55,480 nt of DNA from the NCBI GenBank assembly GCA_018818835.1, contig JAHIRD010000038.1, positions 1-55,480 of the forward strand, in the 5' to 3' direction. The position numbers were made by a program, and so were the translations under genes. Each line of letters starts with the position of its first letter. Position 1 is the first letter of the stretch. This DNA comes from Pseudomonadota bacterium (lineage in GTDB: Bacteria > Desulfobacterota > Desulfobacteria > Desulfobacterales > Desulfolunaceae). The notes under the pieces are model-generated. The model was given only the letters and a program-made list of their open reading frames with translations, was not told where the DNA came from and ran no database searches. This document shows, one piece after another, positions 1-8,207 of the stretch.

Positions 1-8
1 TGAAGCCG

Positions 9-113
9 ACCCGGAATCCATGGTGTTGGGTCAGGGAGGATGAAATTGAATAGAACTGTTATGCGTTTACGGATATGGATTCCGGGTCACAAAAAGCCGT
101 GCCCGGAATGACA
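9..113. repeat. Inverted repeat, REP-like intergenic element
   Basis: The 13-mer ACCCGGAATCCAT at 9-21 is matched by its exact reverse complement at 75-87, and a third related piece (CCCGGAATGACA) follows at 102-113. Elements of the form 'GGATTCCGGGT...CCCGGAATGACA' are common non-coding repeats in proteobacterial intergenic DNA. No gene is visible in it. Confidence 0.6.
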
Positions 114-608
114 CAGCGGAGTGATAGGCCATGACCTACTCGTCTGTTACATACTGTTTTAATTGCCTTCATGGATTTCCCACGTCTCGTCATGGAAGCC
201 TGTGAAGGTATACGAAAATTTTAAGTAGGATGTCCGCTTCATGTTCCCTGGTGTATCACAATCAAGGTCAGGATGTAAAGTCCTTTGCTTCGTGGTAAAT
301 TTGTTTTTCTGGTTATACACGTCACTCCAGTGACCCATAATTCCCTTCAATACGTGCGATAAGTTTGGATTATGAAAAAGTGGTGCCATTTTCTACAATC
401 CCAAAGCTTTTCTCTGCGTCCTCAGCGCCTCAGCGAGATCCATTTCTTTTTTTTCGAATAACGTCAACACCAGCAACTGAGACTCACTATATATGTTATT
501 TTCGATTAAGGGGACTTCCGACCAATGCTCTTGCCAAAACCCGGAGTCATGATTAGTTTATTCTTACGTTTATTGTGGTTTCAATTCTTTATTCTCACAC
601 TATCTTTT
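114..608. other. Gene-free stretch
   Basis: I see no convincing gene here. A 76-codon minus-strand frame at 159-389 has no recognisable domain and no good ribosome binding site. At 413-437 there is a degenerate short repeat (CTGCGTCCTCAGCGCCTCAG) of a kind often scattered between deltaproteobacterial genes. Confidence 0.5.
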
Positions 609-759
609 GATGAACTCGTAAAAAGTCGACGGATGGCTATGGAAAAAGGCCCATAGGCAAGGCATAGTGTTTGGCCGGGCGTGAAGGCATACACAAACGT
701 ATGTCGAACGTCCGGCCAAACACTATAACGCCGCATATGGGACTTTTTACGACGCCATC
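609..759 (+). repeat. MITE-like 151-bp element, copy 1
   Basis: Terminal inverted ends start GATGAACTCGTAAAAAGTC (left) and, on the other strand, GATGGCGTCGTAAAAAGTC (right). Inside them a second inverted pair, TAGTGTTTGGCCGG and its complement, makes a long hairpin with a variable centre. The element is flanked by a perfect direct repeat ATCTTTT at 602-608 and 760-766, which looks like a target-site duplication. There is no coding capacity. Similar copies lie at 5701, 7597, 11964 and 32849. Confidence 0.85.
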
Positions 760-819
760 ATCTTTTGATTAAATAAACCATGGGACTCCCATGGTTCAAT
801 TTGACGTGGAGGTATTTCC

Positions 820-1914
820 ATGAATCCGTTTCTATTTGCAGCTGTTTTAGCAATGATCAGTTTTATAATACCATCATCCCCTGCTTTAGGGGTTACCGAT
901 ACAAAAAAGGAGAAGGCCATGACCGAATCTCTTCATCTGGAAAAAGCCACATTTGCCGGAGGATGTTTCTGGTGTGTGGAATCGGATCTTGAAAAAATCC
1001 CGGGTCTTGTTTCTGTCATTTCAGGATACGCGGGGGGACCGGAAAAAAATCCCAGCTACCATGACGTTTCCTACGGGAAAACCGGGCACCGGGAATCGGT
1101 TCAGGTGACCTTTGATCCGGATCAAACAACCTATGAAACCTTGCTTGATGTTTTTTTTCGCCATATGGATCCCACCGACCCTGGGGGACAGTTCGCAGAC
1201 CGGGGGTTTCAATACACCACGGCTGTTTTTTATCACACGGACAACCAGAAAAACCTGGCTGAAAAATACATGAAGACCCTTGCCGCATCGGGTCGTTATG
1301 AAAAACCCCTGGTGACCCAGATCCTTCCTTACTTAAATTTTTATCCGGCCGAGGAGTATCACCAGGATTATTATAAAAAAAACCCATCCCATTACCAGAC
1401 GTACCGTACGGGTTCAGGGCGTGATGCCTTTGTCCGAAAAATATGGGCGACACCATCCCCGCCCAAGGCACCGTACACGAAGCTCGATGATGCAACCATC
1501 AAAAAAACCCTGAGCCCCCTTCAGTACCAAGTCACCCGTGAAAACGGAACGGAGCCACCGTTTAACAACCCATACTGGGACAATAAGAACGAAGGCATTT
1601 ACGTGGATATCGTCTCGGGAGAACCTCTTTTTTCATCCAAAGACAAATTCAAGTCCGGTACCGGTTGGCCCAGTTTCACAAAACCCCTGGTCCCCGACAA
1701 TATCATTGAAAAAAAGGACGGCACCCTTTTTATGGTCCGTACCGAAGTCCGAAGCCGATATGCAGACTCCCACCTGGGCCACGTGTTTGATGACGGCCCT
1801 GCCCCCACCGGCCTCAGATACTGCATTAACTCAGCATCCCTACGCTTCATCCCCAAAGACAAACTCAAACAAGAAGGCTACAGTGAATTTTACCCCCCAT
1901 TCACTAAAAAATAA
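820..1914 (+). CDS. msrAB: Secreted bifunctional methionine sulfoxide reductase MsrA-MsrB
   Basis: The enzyme reduces both methionine sulfoxide epimers in oxidised proteins. Residues 1-24 form a hydrophobic signal peptide, so it should act outside the cytoplasm. The MsrA domain (about 40-205) carries the GCFWC active site; the MsrB domain (about 230-355) carries SGTGWPSF, the [10 protein letters not shown] stretch and the catalytic Cys in [11 protein letters not shown]. The zinc-binding CxxC pairs found in many MsrB proteins are absent. The whole protein has only three cysteines, so the usual C-terminal resolving Cys of MsrA and the Cys often found before GWPSF (here Thr) are missing. Start chosen because GGAGG lies 7 nt upstream. 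It stands alone, after a repeat element and before dnaK. Confidence 0.95.
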   Translation: MNPFLFAAVLAMISFIIPSSPALGVTDTKKEKAMTESLHLEKATFAGGCFWCVESDLEKIPGLVSVISGYAGGPEKNPSYHDVSYGKTGHRESVQVTFDPDQTTYETLLDVFFRHMDPTDPGGQFADRGFQYTTAVFYHTDNQKNLAEKYMKTLAASGRYEKPLVTQILPYLNFYPAEEYHQDYYKKNPSHYQTYRTGSGRDAFVRKIWATPSPPKAPYTKLDDATIKKTLSPLQYQVTRENGTEPPFNNPYWDNKNEGIYVDIVSGEPLFSSKDKFKSGTGWPSFTKPLVPDNIIEKKDGTLFMVRTEVRSRYADSHLGHVFDDGPAPTGLRYCINSASLRFIPKDKLKQEGYSEFYPPFTKK

Positions 1915-1920
1915 TCCAAA

Positions 1921-1938
1921 TCCCCGCCCAAGCGGGGA
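1921..1938. terminator. Hairpin 3' of msrAB
   Basis: A perfect 7-bp stem (TCCCCGC / GCGGGGA) with a CCAA loop lies 6 nt after the msrAB stop. It lacks a T tract, so termination is only a guess. Confidence 0.35.
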
Positions 1939-1968
1939 TAACAACCTATTCCACGAAAGCCCACCAAA

Positions 1969-2032
1969 GTCCATGCCAGTCCGTGCCTGTCCGTGCCTGT
2001 CCGTGTCTGTCCGTGTCTGTCCCTGTCAGTCC
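1969..2032 (+). repeat. 10-nt tandem array GTCCGTGNNN, array 1
   Basis: About six in-register units of GTCCGTGCCT / GTCCGTGTCT run without spacers, 55 nt downstream of the msrAB stop and on the same strand. The same unit recurs at 34080, 41846 (opposite strand) and 55272. Confidence 0.85.
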
Positions 2033-2158
2033 ACCCCACCCCCCCAAACCCACCACCATTACTTTTCAAACAAATATTTAAAAAGTAATACAACGCCAAA
2101 CAAGCCCAAAATAACACCCAAAACCACCAAAATAATCAAAAATATCCCCATTACTAAT

Positions 2159-2186
2159 TTGACAACCAAAAAAACCGCCCTATATT
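2159..2186 (+). promoter_or_regulatory. Sigma-70-type promoter of dnaK
   Basis: TTGACA (2159-2164), a 16-bp spacer and TATATT (2181-2186) lie about 64 bp before the dnaK start. No CIRCE-like inverted repeat or sigma-32-like promoter was noticed nearby. Confidence 0.7.
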
Positions 2187-2249
2187 ATCCCCATGAATAA
2201 CTAGTTTAAAACCCAATTAAAAAACAACACATAACTAAGGAGAACCATC

Positions 2250-4145
2250 ATGGGAAAAACAATCGGTATAGACCTTGGCACCACGAACTCCTGTGTCGCC
2301 GTGATGGACGGCGCGGAAGCCAAAGTCATCACCAATGCGGAAGGTGGGCGGACAACCCCGTCGGTTGTGGCCATATCCAAAAACAAGGAACGGCTTGTGG
2401 GGCAAATTGCCAAACGCCAGGCCGTCACAAACCCTGAAAATACGGTATTTGGCGTCAAACGCTTGATTGGAAGACGTTTCGACTCAGCAGAAATCCAAAA
2501 AGATTTGAAGATTCTGCCTTATAAAATATCCAAATCAAGCAACGGTGATGCCCAAATTACCATCAATGACAAACACTACAGCCCGGCTGAGATTTCGTCC
2601 TATATTCTTGCGTCGATCAAAAAGGCTGCCGAAGAATACCTGGGGGAAAAAGTCACCGATGCCGTGATCACAGTCCCGGCATATTTCAACGACAGCCAGA
2701 GACAGGCCACCAAAGATGCTGGAAAAATTGCAGGTCTCAATGTGAAACGTATCATCAATGAACCCACGGCAGCCGCCCTGGCCTATGGCCTTGACAAAAA
2801 GCATGAAGAAAAAATTGCAGTGTTTGACCTGGGTGGAGGGACCTTTGATATTTCCATCCTGGAAATCGGGGACGGGGTTTTCGAAGTCAAGTCCACCAAT
2901 GGAGACACCCATCTGGGCGGTGAAGACTTTGACTTGAGAATCATTGACTATCTTGCCGATGAATTTAAAAAAGATCAGGGCTTAGATCTTCGGAAAGACA
3001 CCATGGCGCTTCAGAGACTCAAGGAAGCTGCTGAAAAAGCAAAAATGGAACTGTCTGGTTCCTTGGAAACCGATGTGAATCTGCCCTTTATCACAGCCGA
3101 TGCAAGCGGCCCCAAACATCTGAATGTTAAAATCACCCGGGCCCGTCTTGAGAGTCTGGTGGCAGACCTTCTGGATAATCTTGAAGGCCCATGTCGAACA
3201 GCCATCAAGGACGCTGGTATGGTTCCATCGGACATTGCCGAAGTAATTCTGGTCGGTGGTATGACACGTATGCCCGCAGTTCAGGACAGGGTCCGACATA
3301 TTTTTGGCAAAGAACCGAACAAGGGAGTGAACCCCGACGAGGTTGTTGCCTTGGGTGCTGCCATCCAGGCCGGTGTTCTCTCAGGTGAAGTGAACGATGT
3401 CCTGCTTCTGGATGTCACCCCCTTGTCCCTTGGCATTGAAACCCTGGGCGGAGTCATGACCAAACTGATTGACAAAAACACCACCATCCCAGCTAAGAAA
3501 AGCGAAATATTTTCAACGGCCGAGGACAATCAGCCTGCAGTGACAGTTCATGTTCTCCAGGGCGAACGGGAGATGGCGTCGGGGAACAAAACCCTGGGAC
3601 GCTTTGAACTGACCGGAATAGCCCCGGCACCCAGGGGAACGGCCCAGGTTGAAGTGACCTTTGACATTGATGCCAACGGAATTGTGAATGTATCTGCCCG
3701 TGATAAATCCACAGGCAAGGAGCAGTCCATTCGAATTACAAGCTCCTCCGGTCTGTCCAAGGATGAAATCGACCGATTGATCAAAGATGCCCAGATTCAT
3801 GCTGACGAGGACAAACAGAAAAAAAGCCTCGCAGAAGCAAAAAACGCTGGGGACAGCCTGATATACACAACGGAGAAAACCTTATCAACCGCCGGAGAAA
3901 AGGTCGATGCACAAACAGCCACACATGTTCGGGAAAGCATCAACTCACTTAAAGCAGCTCTGGGCAACGAGGATATAAACACGATCAAACGACTGACAGA
4001 AGAGTTGACAGCGGCAGCCGGCGTCATGAACCAGGCCTTACACACACAGACGGATGCCGGTCACCAGGATGACCCGGGCTACCGGAATCAGGCCAAAGAA
4101 AGCGACGATGATGTGGTGGACGCCGAGTTCAGTGACGTGGCTTAA
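2250..4145 (+). CDS. dnaK: Chaperone protein DnaK (Hsp70)
   Basis: ATP-dependent cytoplasmic chaperone that binds exposed hydrophobic segments of client proteins. At 631 residues it has the usual DnaK length. The nucleotide-binding domain (1-385) shows [14 protein letters not shown], the linker-adjacent sequence [20 protein letters not shown], and the phosphate-2 motif [14 protein letters not shown]. The substrate-binding domain follows, with a helical lid and the [12 protein letters not shown] tail typical of bacterial DnaK. AAGGAG sits upstream of the ATG. No grpE or dnaJ is adjacent; the gene stands alone between its own promoter and a terminator, so it may be the housekeeping dnaK separated from its partners or a second paralogue. 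Confidence 0.97.
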   Translation: MGKTIGIDLGTTNSCVAVMDGAEAKVITNAEGGRTTPSVVAISKNKERLVGQIAKRQAVTNPENTVFGVKRLIGRRFDSAEIQKDLKILPYKISKSSNGDAQITINDKHYSPAEISSYILASIKKAAEEYLGEKVTDAVITVPAYFNDSQRQATKDAGKIAGLNVKRIINEPTAAALAYGLDKKHEEKIAVFDLGGGTFDISILEIGDGVFEVKSTNGDTHLGGEDFDLRIIDYLADEFKKDQGLDLRKDTMALQRLKEAAEKAKMELSGSLETDVNLPFITADASGPKHLNVKITRARLESLVADLLDNLEGPCRTAIKDAGMVPSDIAEVILVGGMTRMPAVQDRVRHIFGKEPNKGVNPDEVVALGAAIQAGVLSGEVNDVLLLDVTPLSLGIETLGGVMTKLIDKNTTIPAKKSEIFSTAEDNQPAVTVHVLQGEREMASGNKTLGRFELTGIAPAPRGTAQVEVTFDIDANGIVNVSARDKSTGKEQSIRITSSSGLSKDEIDRLIKDAQIHADEDKQKKSLAEAKNAGDSLIYTTEKTLSTAGEKVDAQTATHVRESINSLKAALGNEDINTIKRLTEELTAAAGVMNQALHTQTDAGHQDDPGYRNQAKESDDDVVDAEFSDVA

Positions 4146-4198
4146 TCTGCTCGGGGTGTTCAGAACGTTATCGACATGATTTCATAAATTTTAACCCC

Positions 4199-4238
4199 GC
4201 CTTCATCCGGTCTTATTCTGCCGGGTGAAGGCTTTTTC
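4199..4238 (+). terminator. Rho-independent terminator of dnaK
   Basis: GCCTTCATCCGG (4199-4210) pairs with CCGGGTGAAGGC (4221-4232), a 12-bp stem with one G-T pair, followed by TTTTT. It lies about 55 bp after the dnaK stop. Confidence 0.85.
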
Positions 4239-4470
4239 ATTTATTTAAATGAGTCCCGCTACCTTCCAAGATACCATAAACCTCTTTTCCAATAGATTCA
4301 CGGCCCCATACCATCCATCCTGGTTTTGGTGATAAACTCTTTGATTTTTGTCCGATTGGAGGGTATTTCAAAAGATTGTCTTTCCTTTATGAGGATCATA
4401 TATCATGGATGAATTACCTGTAAAACAATTGTCATGGTGATAATTTATTCCCAAATATTAAATTTTAATC

Positions 4471-4514
4471 TTTACAATTCGTCAAAAATTCGCATATAAC
4501 ATCGTTTTAAAACG
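4471..4514 (+). promoter_or_regulatory. Promoter with palindromic operator of the TetR gene
   Basis: TTTACA (4471-4476), an 18-bp spacer and TATAAC (4495-4500) form a good promoter. The perfect palindrome CGTTTTAAAACG (4503-4514) covers the expected transcription start, about 150 bp before the tetR-type gene. Autorepression is inferred from the position only. Confidence 0.5.
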
Positions 4515-4662
4515 TGATCACTTATCCGATCGAGCTACTGCCGTAACCCATGACATGGAATCATCTTCCTTTAATAATCACGTCTACACAGGAAAGAAGA
4601 GGCGGTCCAGGCTAACGGCCTGATGATTTTTCACATAATATCGTTTCATGCCGAGGTACAAA

Positions 4663-5283
4663 ATGGTCAACACAATATTCGATCAATTAAGGCAACAGGA
4701 AAAAGAAAACCGCAGATTCGCTATTGTGGATGTTGCCGAAAAAATTCTGCACGACAAAGGCCTTGAAGCTGTTACCATACGGAATGTTGCTAAAATGGCC
4801 GGCTTGTCTTCCGGGTCCATGTACATGTATTTCAAGAATAAAGAGGAGTTGCTGCTCTGCATGCTGGTCCAGAATCTTAAAGTCCTCAAAAAAGATATGG
4901 ATACCTGCATGGACAATCAAAACCCCATGGAAGCCATTAAAAAAATGGCATACCACTATAAAAGTTACTTTATTCGTTTTGGGAAATACATCAATATTCT
5001 GAGTTTCACCATCCGGGAAGACAGCGGCTTCAACAACCTCAATCCCGAAATGGTCAAAGAGCTCAAGGACATATTATCCAAACTCCTTGCCCTGGTCCAG
5101 GAGACGTTATCAGCCCCACCCATGAAAGGGGCACTCAAGGGACTTCCTCCAGAACGCTGTGTGCCCGTGTTATGGGCGCTGATCCAGGGCCTTGTTCAGA
5201 TCACTATTCCAGCTCCGACACCCGAGGACACTTTTTTTGATTTTGACCAGCTGCTGGAGGATGTCACCCATATTCTCATCTGA
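4663..5283 (+). CDS. TetR/AcrR-family transcriptional regulator
   Basis: A 206-residue one-component repressor-type regulator. The N-terminal helix-turn-helix is clear (IRNVAKMAGLSSGSMYMYFKN, here residues about 43-63 in the usual T-V-R-D-V-A...Y-x-Y-F-K form), followed by an all-helical ligand-binding part with no identifiable ligand. I chose the ATG at 4663 rather than the in-frame ATG at 4648, because GAGG lies 6 nt before 4663 and none fits 4648. The downstream neighbour is a CoA-transferase on the same strand, about 600 bp away, with a palindrome-bearing promoter between them; control of that gene is plausible but not shown. A palindrome over its own start site suggests autoregulation. 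Confidence 0.9.
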   Translation: MVNTIFDQLRQQEKENRRFAIVDVAEKILHDKGLEAVTIRNVAKMAGLSSGSMYMYFKNKEELLLCMLVQNLKVLKKDMDTCMDNQNPMEAIKKMAYHYKSYFIRFGKYINILSFTIREDSGFNNLNPEMVKELKDILSKLLALVQETLSAPPMKGALKGLPPERCVPVLWALIQGLVQITIPAPTPEDTFFDFDQLLEDVTHILI

Positions 5284-5420
5284 TGACCCCTGCCCGGGTT
5301 CAGGAATATAACTACTTGAATGAACAGACAGATTCATTTCTTTCTTCCTATTGGTGATACACCTGCCTTTTGTTCTGTCATATCTTTTAAGAAAGACACC
5401 CTGTTTCTTACCATTTTTTC

Positions 5421-5450
5421 TTGACAATCGTAAAAAACTGACATATCAGT
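5421..5450 (+). promoter_or_regulatory. Candidate promoter with inverted repeat upstream of the CoA-transferase
   Basis: TTGACA (5421-5426) and a weak -10 TATCAG (5444-5449) are 17 bp apart. The inverted repeat ACTGA-CATA-TCAGT (5437-5450) overlaps the -10, as expected for a repressor site. It lies about 430 bp before the CoA-transferase, with repeat copy 2 in between. The rest of 5284-5700 shows no gene. Confidence 0.35.
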
Positions 5451-5700
5451 TCTTATTATATGCGTCAAAACTATAAACGCCGATCAACGTTATAAACATG
5501 GCTTTTCACGCCATAATCGTCCAGACCCGGGTTGGATGGATTCACGTTCCGGTTAGTTGTAAAAACACATTGTATAAGATAGATATAACTGATCCGGGGG
5601 GGATACGAATGTCGAAATTTTTATCACAATTTCCACACAAACGGTCCGATAATCAGATATGAGTCCCTTTTCTCGATTGCAAACTGGCTTTCTTAACCTT

Positions 5701-5855
5701 GATGAGCTTGTCAAAAATCGACAGATGGATGGCTATGAAAAAAGGTCCATAGGCAAGGCATAGTGTTTGGCCGGGCGTGAAGTCATACTTGGTCGTATGT
5801 CGAACGTCCGGCCAAACACTATAACGCCGCATATGGGACTTTTTACGACGCCATC
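5701..5855 (+). repeat. MITE-like element, copy 2
   Basis: Same orientation as copy 1 and 155 bp long, with a slightly degenerate left end (GATGAGCTTGTCAAAAATCG). It is flanked by the direct repeat AACCTT (5695-5700 and 5856-5861). Its right end stops only about 27 bp before the start of the CoA-transferase gene. Confidence 0.85.
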
Positions 5856-5882
5856 AACCTTATCACCAAAGGCTATGTGAGA

Positions 5883-7577
5883 ATGAAATTGATTGAAACA
5901 ACCAAATTAATAGGGCATCTTGTCAAATACAAGCTCACCCAAAAAAAATATGACATCGACTACTGCCCATCAGATCTTGGGTCGGAAAAATTCATCAGCG
6001 CAAGACAAGCCGCCATGCAGATTGAGAATAACGCCACTGTCATTTCAACGGGTATGGCCTCCCATGGCCGTTGTGCCATATTCTACTGGGCGGTCCGTGA
6101 TGTGTTCAATCAAAAGAAGCACCCGGCAAACCTCACCTGGATCACAGTCAGTGCCCAGGGCGGTCGTGGTAAAGCCCCCGGAACCATTGAGGAGATAGCC
6201 ATCCCCGGCCTTATCCGTAAATACATCTGCGGTCATGTTGAAACGGCCAAAGCCCTTCTGGCCATGGGCGACAAAGGACAAATCGAAATCCATACACTCC
6301 CCCAGGGCGAAATCACGGCCCTTCTGGTGGCCCAGGCCCAGGGCCTGAATCAGGTGGAAAGCAAAACAGGTCTTGGAACGTTTTATGACCCGGCTCTGGG
6401 AGGAACAACCGCCATCACACCCGGTTCCCAGACAAGCTTCATCCGCCGAAAAAACGGGAATATGCTGTTTACCATGCCCAAGGTCCAAGTGGCATTTATG
6501 ATGGCACCCTATGCAGACAGGGAAGGCAATATCTATTTCAAACACGCGGCCACCATCACGGAAAACTATGAAGCGGCCATGGCCGCACATGCCAATGGGG
6601 GCAAGGTGTTCGTCACCGTCGCGTCTATTATCGAAAAAAATGAGAAAGAAATCAGTATACCCAAGGACGTGGTCAGTGGCATTGTGGTCAATCCCTGGAA
6701 TGAACAATCCGGAGCGGTCAGACAAACAAACTATTGGCCCCTTTTTACCGAAGGATCCAAGGAAAATACCCAAAACGCGGTTAAAAAACTTAAACTGATC
6801 AATACGCTTGCCCGAATAACACCTCACCGTGGCCCCGTGGAAAACACCATGGCCCGAATGGCGGCATCCCTGTTCACCCGTGAAGCTAAAAAAGGGGCTC
6901 TCATCAACCTGGGTATCGGGCTTCCCGAGGAAGTGGGGCGCCTGATCTACGAAGGGGGGCTCCACCAGGATCTGACATTCAGTTCCGAAACCGGAGCCCT
7001 GGGGGGCATCCCCACGGCCGGGCTTTATTTCGGCGGTTCCATCAACCCCCTCAAATTGAACAGTTCGGCATGGATGTTCAACCATTACAAAGAGAACCTG
7101 GACATGACCGTGCTGGGAATCCTCCAGGTGGATTCAGACGGCAACGTCAATGTATCCAAACGGGGCAAGCGCGTCTATGATTACGTGGGCCCAGGCGGTT
7201 TTATGAATATATCGTCCAGTGCCAAAAAAATCATTTTTCTGGGCAGCTTCATGGCCAAGGCGGATTTCAGGATTAAAAACGGGAAACTCAAAATCAAAAA
7301 AACAGGCATACCGAAATTCGTGGATTCATTGAGCGAAGTGACATTCAACGCCAAAGAAGCGTTGAAGGCCGGGAAAAAAGTATTTTATGTCACCACTGTT
7401 GGCATTTTCAGGCTTACTGAAAAGGGTGTTGAGCTTTACAGAGTCATGCCTGGCGTTGACATTGAAAAGGACATTCTCCAAAACGCAACAGCTAAAATCC
7501 TTGTGGCTGACAAGCTGGAAACAGTTCCCCCTGAGGTTGTCACAGGCATCAATTTCAAGCTCAGGTGGCCGGACTGA
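5883..7577 (+). CDS. Acyl-CoA:acetate/3-ketoacid-type CoA-transferase (fused alpha and beta domains)
   Basis: A 564-residue class I CoA-transferase in which the two subunit-type domains are joined, as in YdiF and propionate CoA-transferases. The first domain shows a glycine-rich start (STGMASHGR) and the second INLGIGLPEEVGRLI. The segment SSETGALGGIPTAGLYFGG contains the glutamate expected to form the glutamyl-CoA thioester. It would move CoA between short or medium acyl groups in the cytoplasm; the substrate cannot be told. Two starts are possible: GTG at 5877 and ATG at 5883, both after AAAGG; I prefer the ATG. The gene is bracketed by two inverted copies of the 151-bp repeat, and has no partner gene in an operon. 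Confidence 0.9.
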   Translation: MKLIETTKLIGHLVKYKLTQKKYDIDYCPSDLGSEKFISARQAAMQIENNATVISTGMASHGRCAIFYWAVRDVFNQKKHPANLTWITVSAQGGRGKAPGTIEEIAIPGLIRKYICGHVETAKALLAMGDKGQIEIHTLPQGEITALLVAQAQGLNQVESKTGLGTFYDPALGGTTAITPGSQTSFIRRKNGNMLFTMPKVQVAFMMAPYADREGNIYFKHAATITENYEAAMAAHANGGKVFVTVASIIEKNEKEISIPKDVVSGIVVNPWNEQSGAVRQTNYWPLFTEGSKENTQNAVKKLKLINTLARITPHRGPVENTMARMAASLFTREAKKGALINLGIGLPEEVGRLIYEGGLHQDLTFSSETGALGGIPTAGLYFGGSINPLKLNSSAWMFNHYKENLDMTVLGILQVDSDGNVNVSKRGKRVYDYVGPGGFMNISSSAKKIIFLGSFMAKADFRIKNGKLKIKKTGIPKFVDSLSEVTFNAKEALKAGKKVFYVTTVGIFRLTEKGVELYRVMPGVDIEKDILQNATAKILVADKLETVPPEVVTGINFKLRWPD

Positions 7578-7596
7578 GGTTTTAGCCACGGTTCTT

Positions 7597-7747
7597 GATG
7601 GCGTCGTAAAAAGTCCCATATGCGGCGTTATAGTGTTTGGCCGGACGTTCGACATACGGCCCAGTATGCCGTAACGCCCGGCCAAACACTATGCCTTGCC
7701 TATGGACCTTTTTCCATAGCCATCCGTCGACTTTTTACGAGTTCATC
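7597..7747 (-). repeat. MITE-like element, copy 3
   Basis: 151 bp in reverse orientation (GATGGCG end first on the + strand), starting 20 bp after the CoA-transferase stop. Its flanks are GTTCTT (left) and ATTCTT (right), a 5-of-6 match consistent with an aged target duplication. Together with copy 2 it frames the CoA-transferase with inward-facing GATGGCG ends. Confidence 0.85.
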
Positions 7748-7761
7748 ATTCTTTATTAAAC

Positions 7762-7803
7762 AAAAAAACCGGAACGCGACTAATCGCCTTCCGGTTTTTT
7801 TGT
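7762..7803. terminator. Bidirectional rho-independent terminator
   Basis: An A tract, then AACCGGAA paired with TTCCGGTT across a loop of about 14 nt, then a T tract. The A and T runs on both sides make it usable in both directions. It is the likely end of the CoA-transferase transcript. Confidence 0.8.
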
Positions 7804-7970
7804 TCTCACAAAGGACAAATTCACGTTTCATTCCGTCTAATCTTCGTGTCAGCGAGCCATGCATGTGCGTGGTTTATATTTTATAAGGGTGAAATCACAA
7901 TGGCCCTATTGATTTTGACATTTTTTTCTATGGTTTTTTGAGCCTTGTGATATGAAATTAGAGATCGTTG

Positions 7971-8190
7971 TCGAAAACCCAAGAACACCGACATGGTCTG
8001 CAATATATGGATGGGCACTAACACGTGTCTATCCAGAAAGGGTAGATCGCGGCTCAGGCCACGAGCCCGCCATAGCCTTTGGCGATGGAGGAAGGCCGCA
8101 AGGTTTTCGAAACAGCGCTACGCCCACGGATTTCGAAAACCTGAGAACGCCGGCATGGACCGTGAGATGCCATTTATCGATGGGCACTAA
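7971..8190. repeat. Direct-repeat block with internal hairpins
   Basis: A segment beginning TCGAAAACCCAAGAACACCG (7971) and ending ATGGGCACTAA (8011-8021) is repeated, with changes, at 8133-8190. Between them lie a perfect 12-bp inverted repeat, AGGTTTTCGAAA (8101-8112) and its complement (8131-8142), and an imperfect hairpin CCATAGCC / GGCGATGG. The overlapping open frame of 98 codons has no domain and runs into the peptidase gene, so I take the block as non-coding. Confidence 0.55.
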
Positions 8191-8207
8191 AATACAAGGA
8201 CACGACT

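Noticed and set aside
159-389. 76-codon minus-strand frame near the left edge
   Set aside because: No ribosome site, no recognisable domain, and irregular composition; too weak to call.
1538-2200. Open frame of 220 codons overlapping msrB and the first tandem array
   Set aside because: It lies in another frame of a certain gene and then runs through low-complexity repeats; no domain or ribosome site.
6045-7085. Long minus-strand open frame (346 codons) inside the CoA-transferase gene
   Set aside because: Antisense shadow of a well-supported gene; the composition is that of a mirrored frame and no family is recognisable.
5701-7747. CoA-transferase plus flanking repeats considered as one composite transposon
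   Set aside because: Each repeat copy has its own, different flanking duplication, and no transposase is present.
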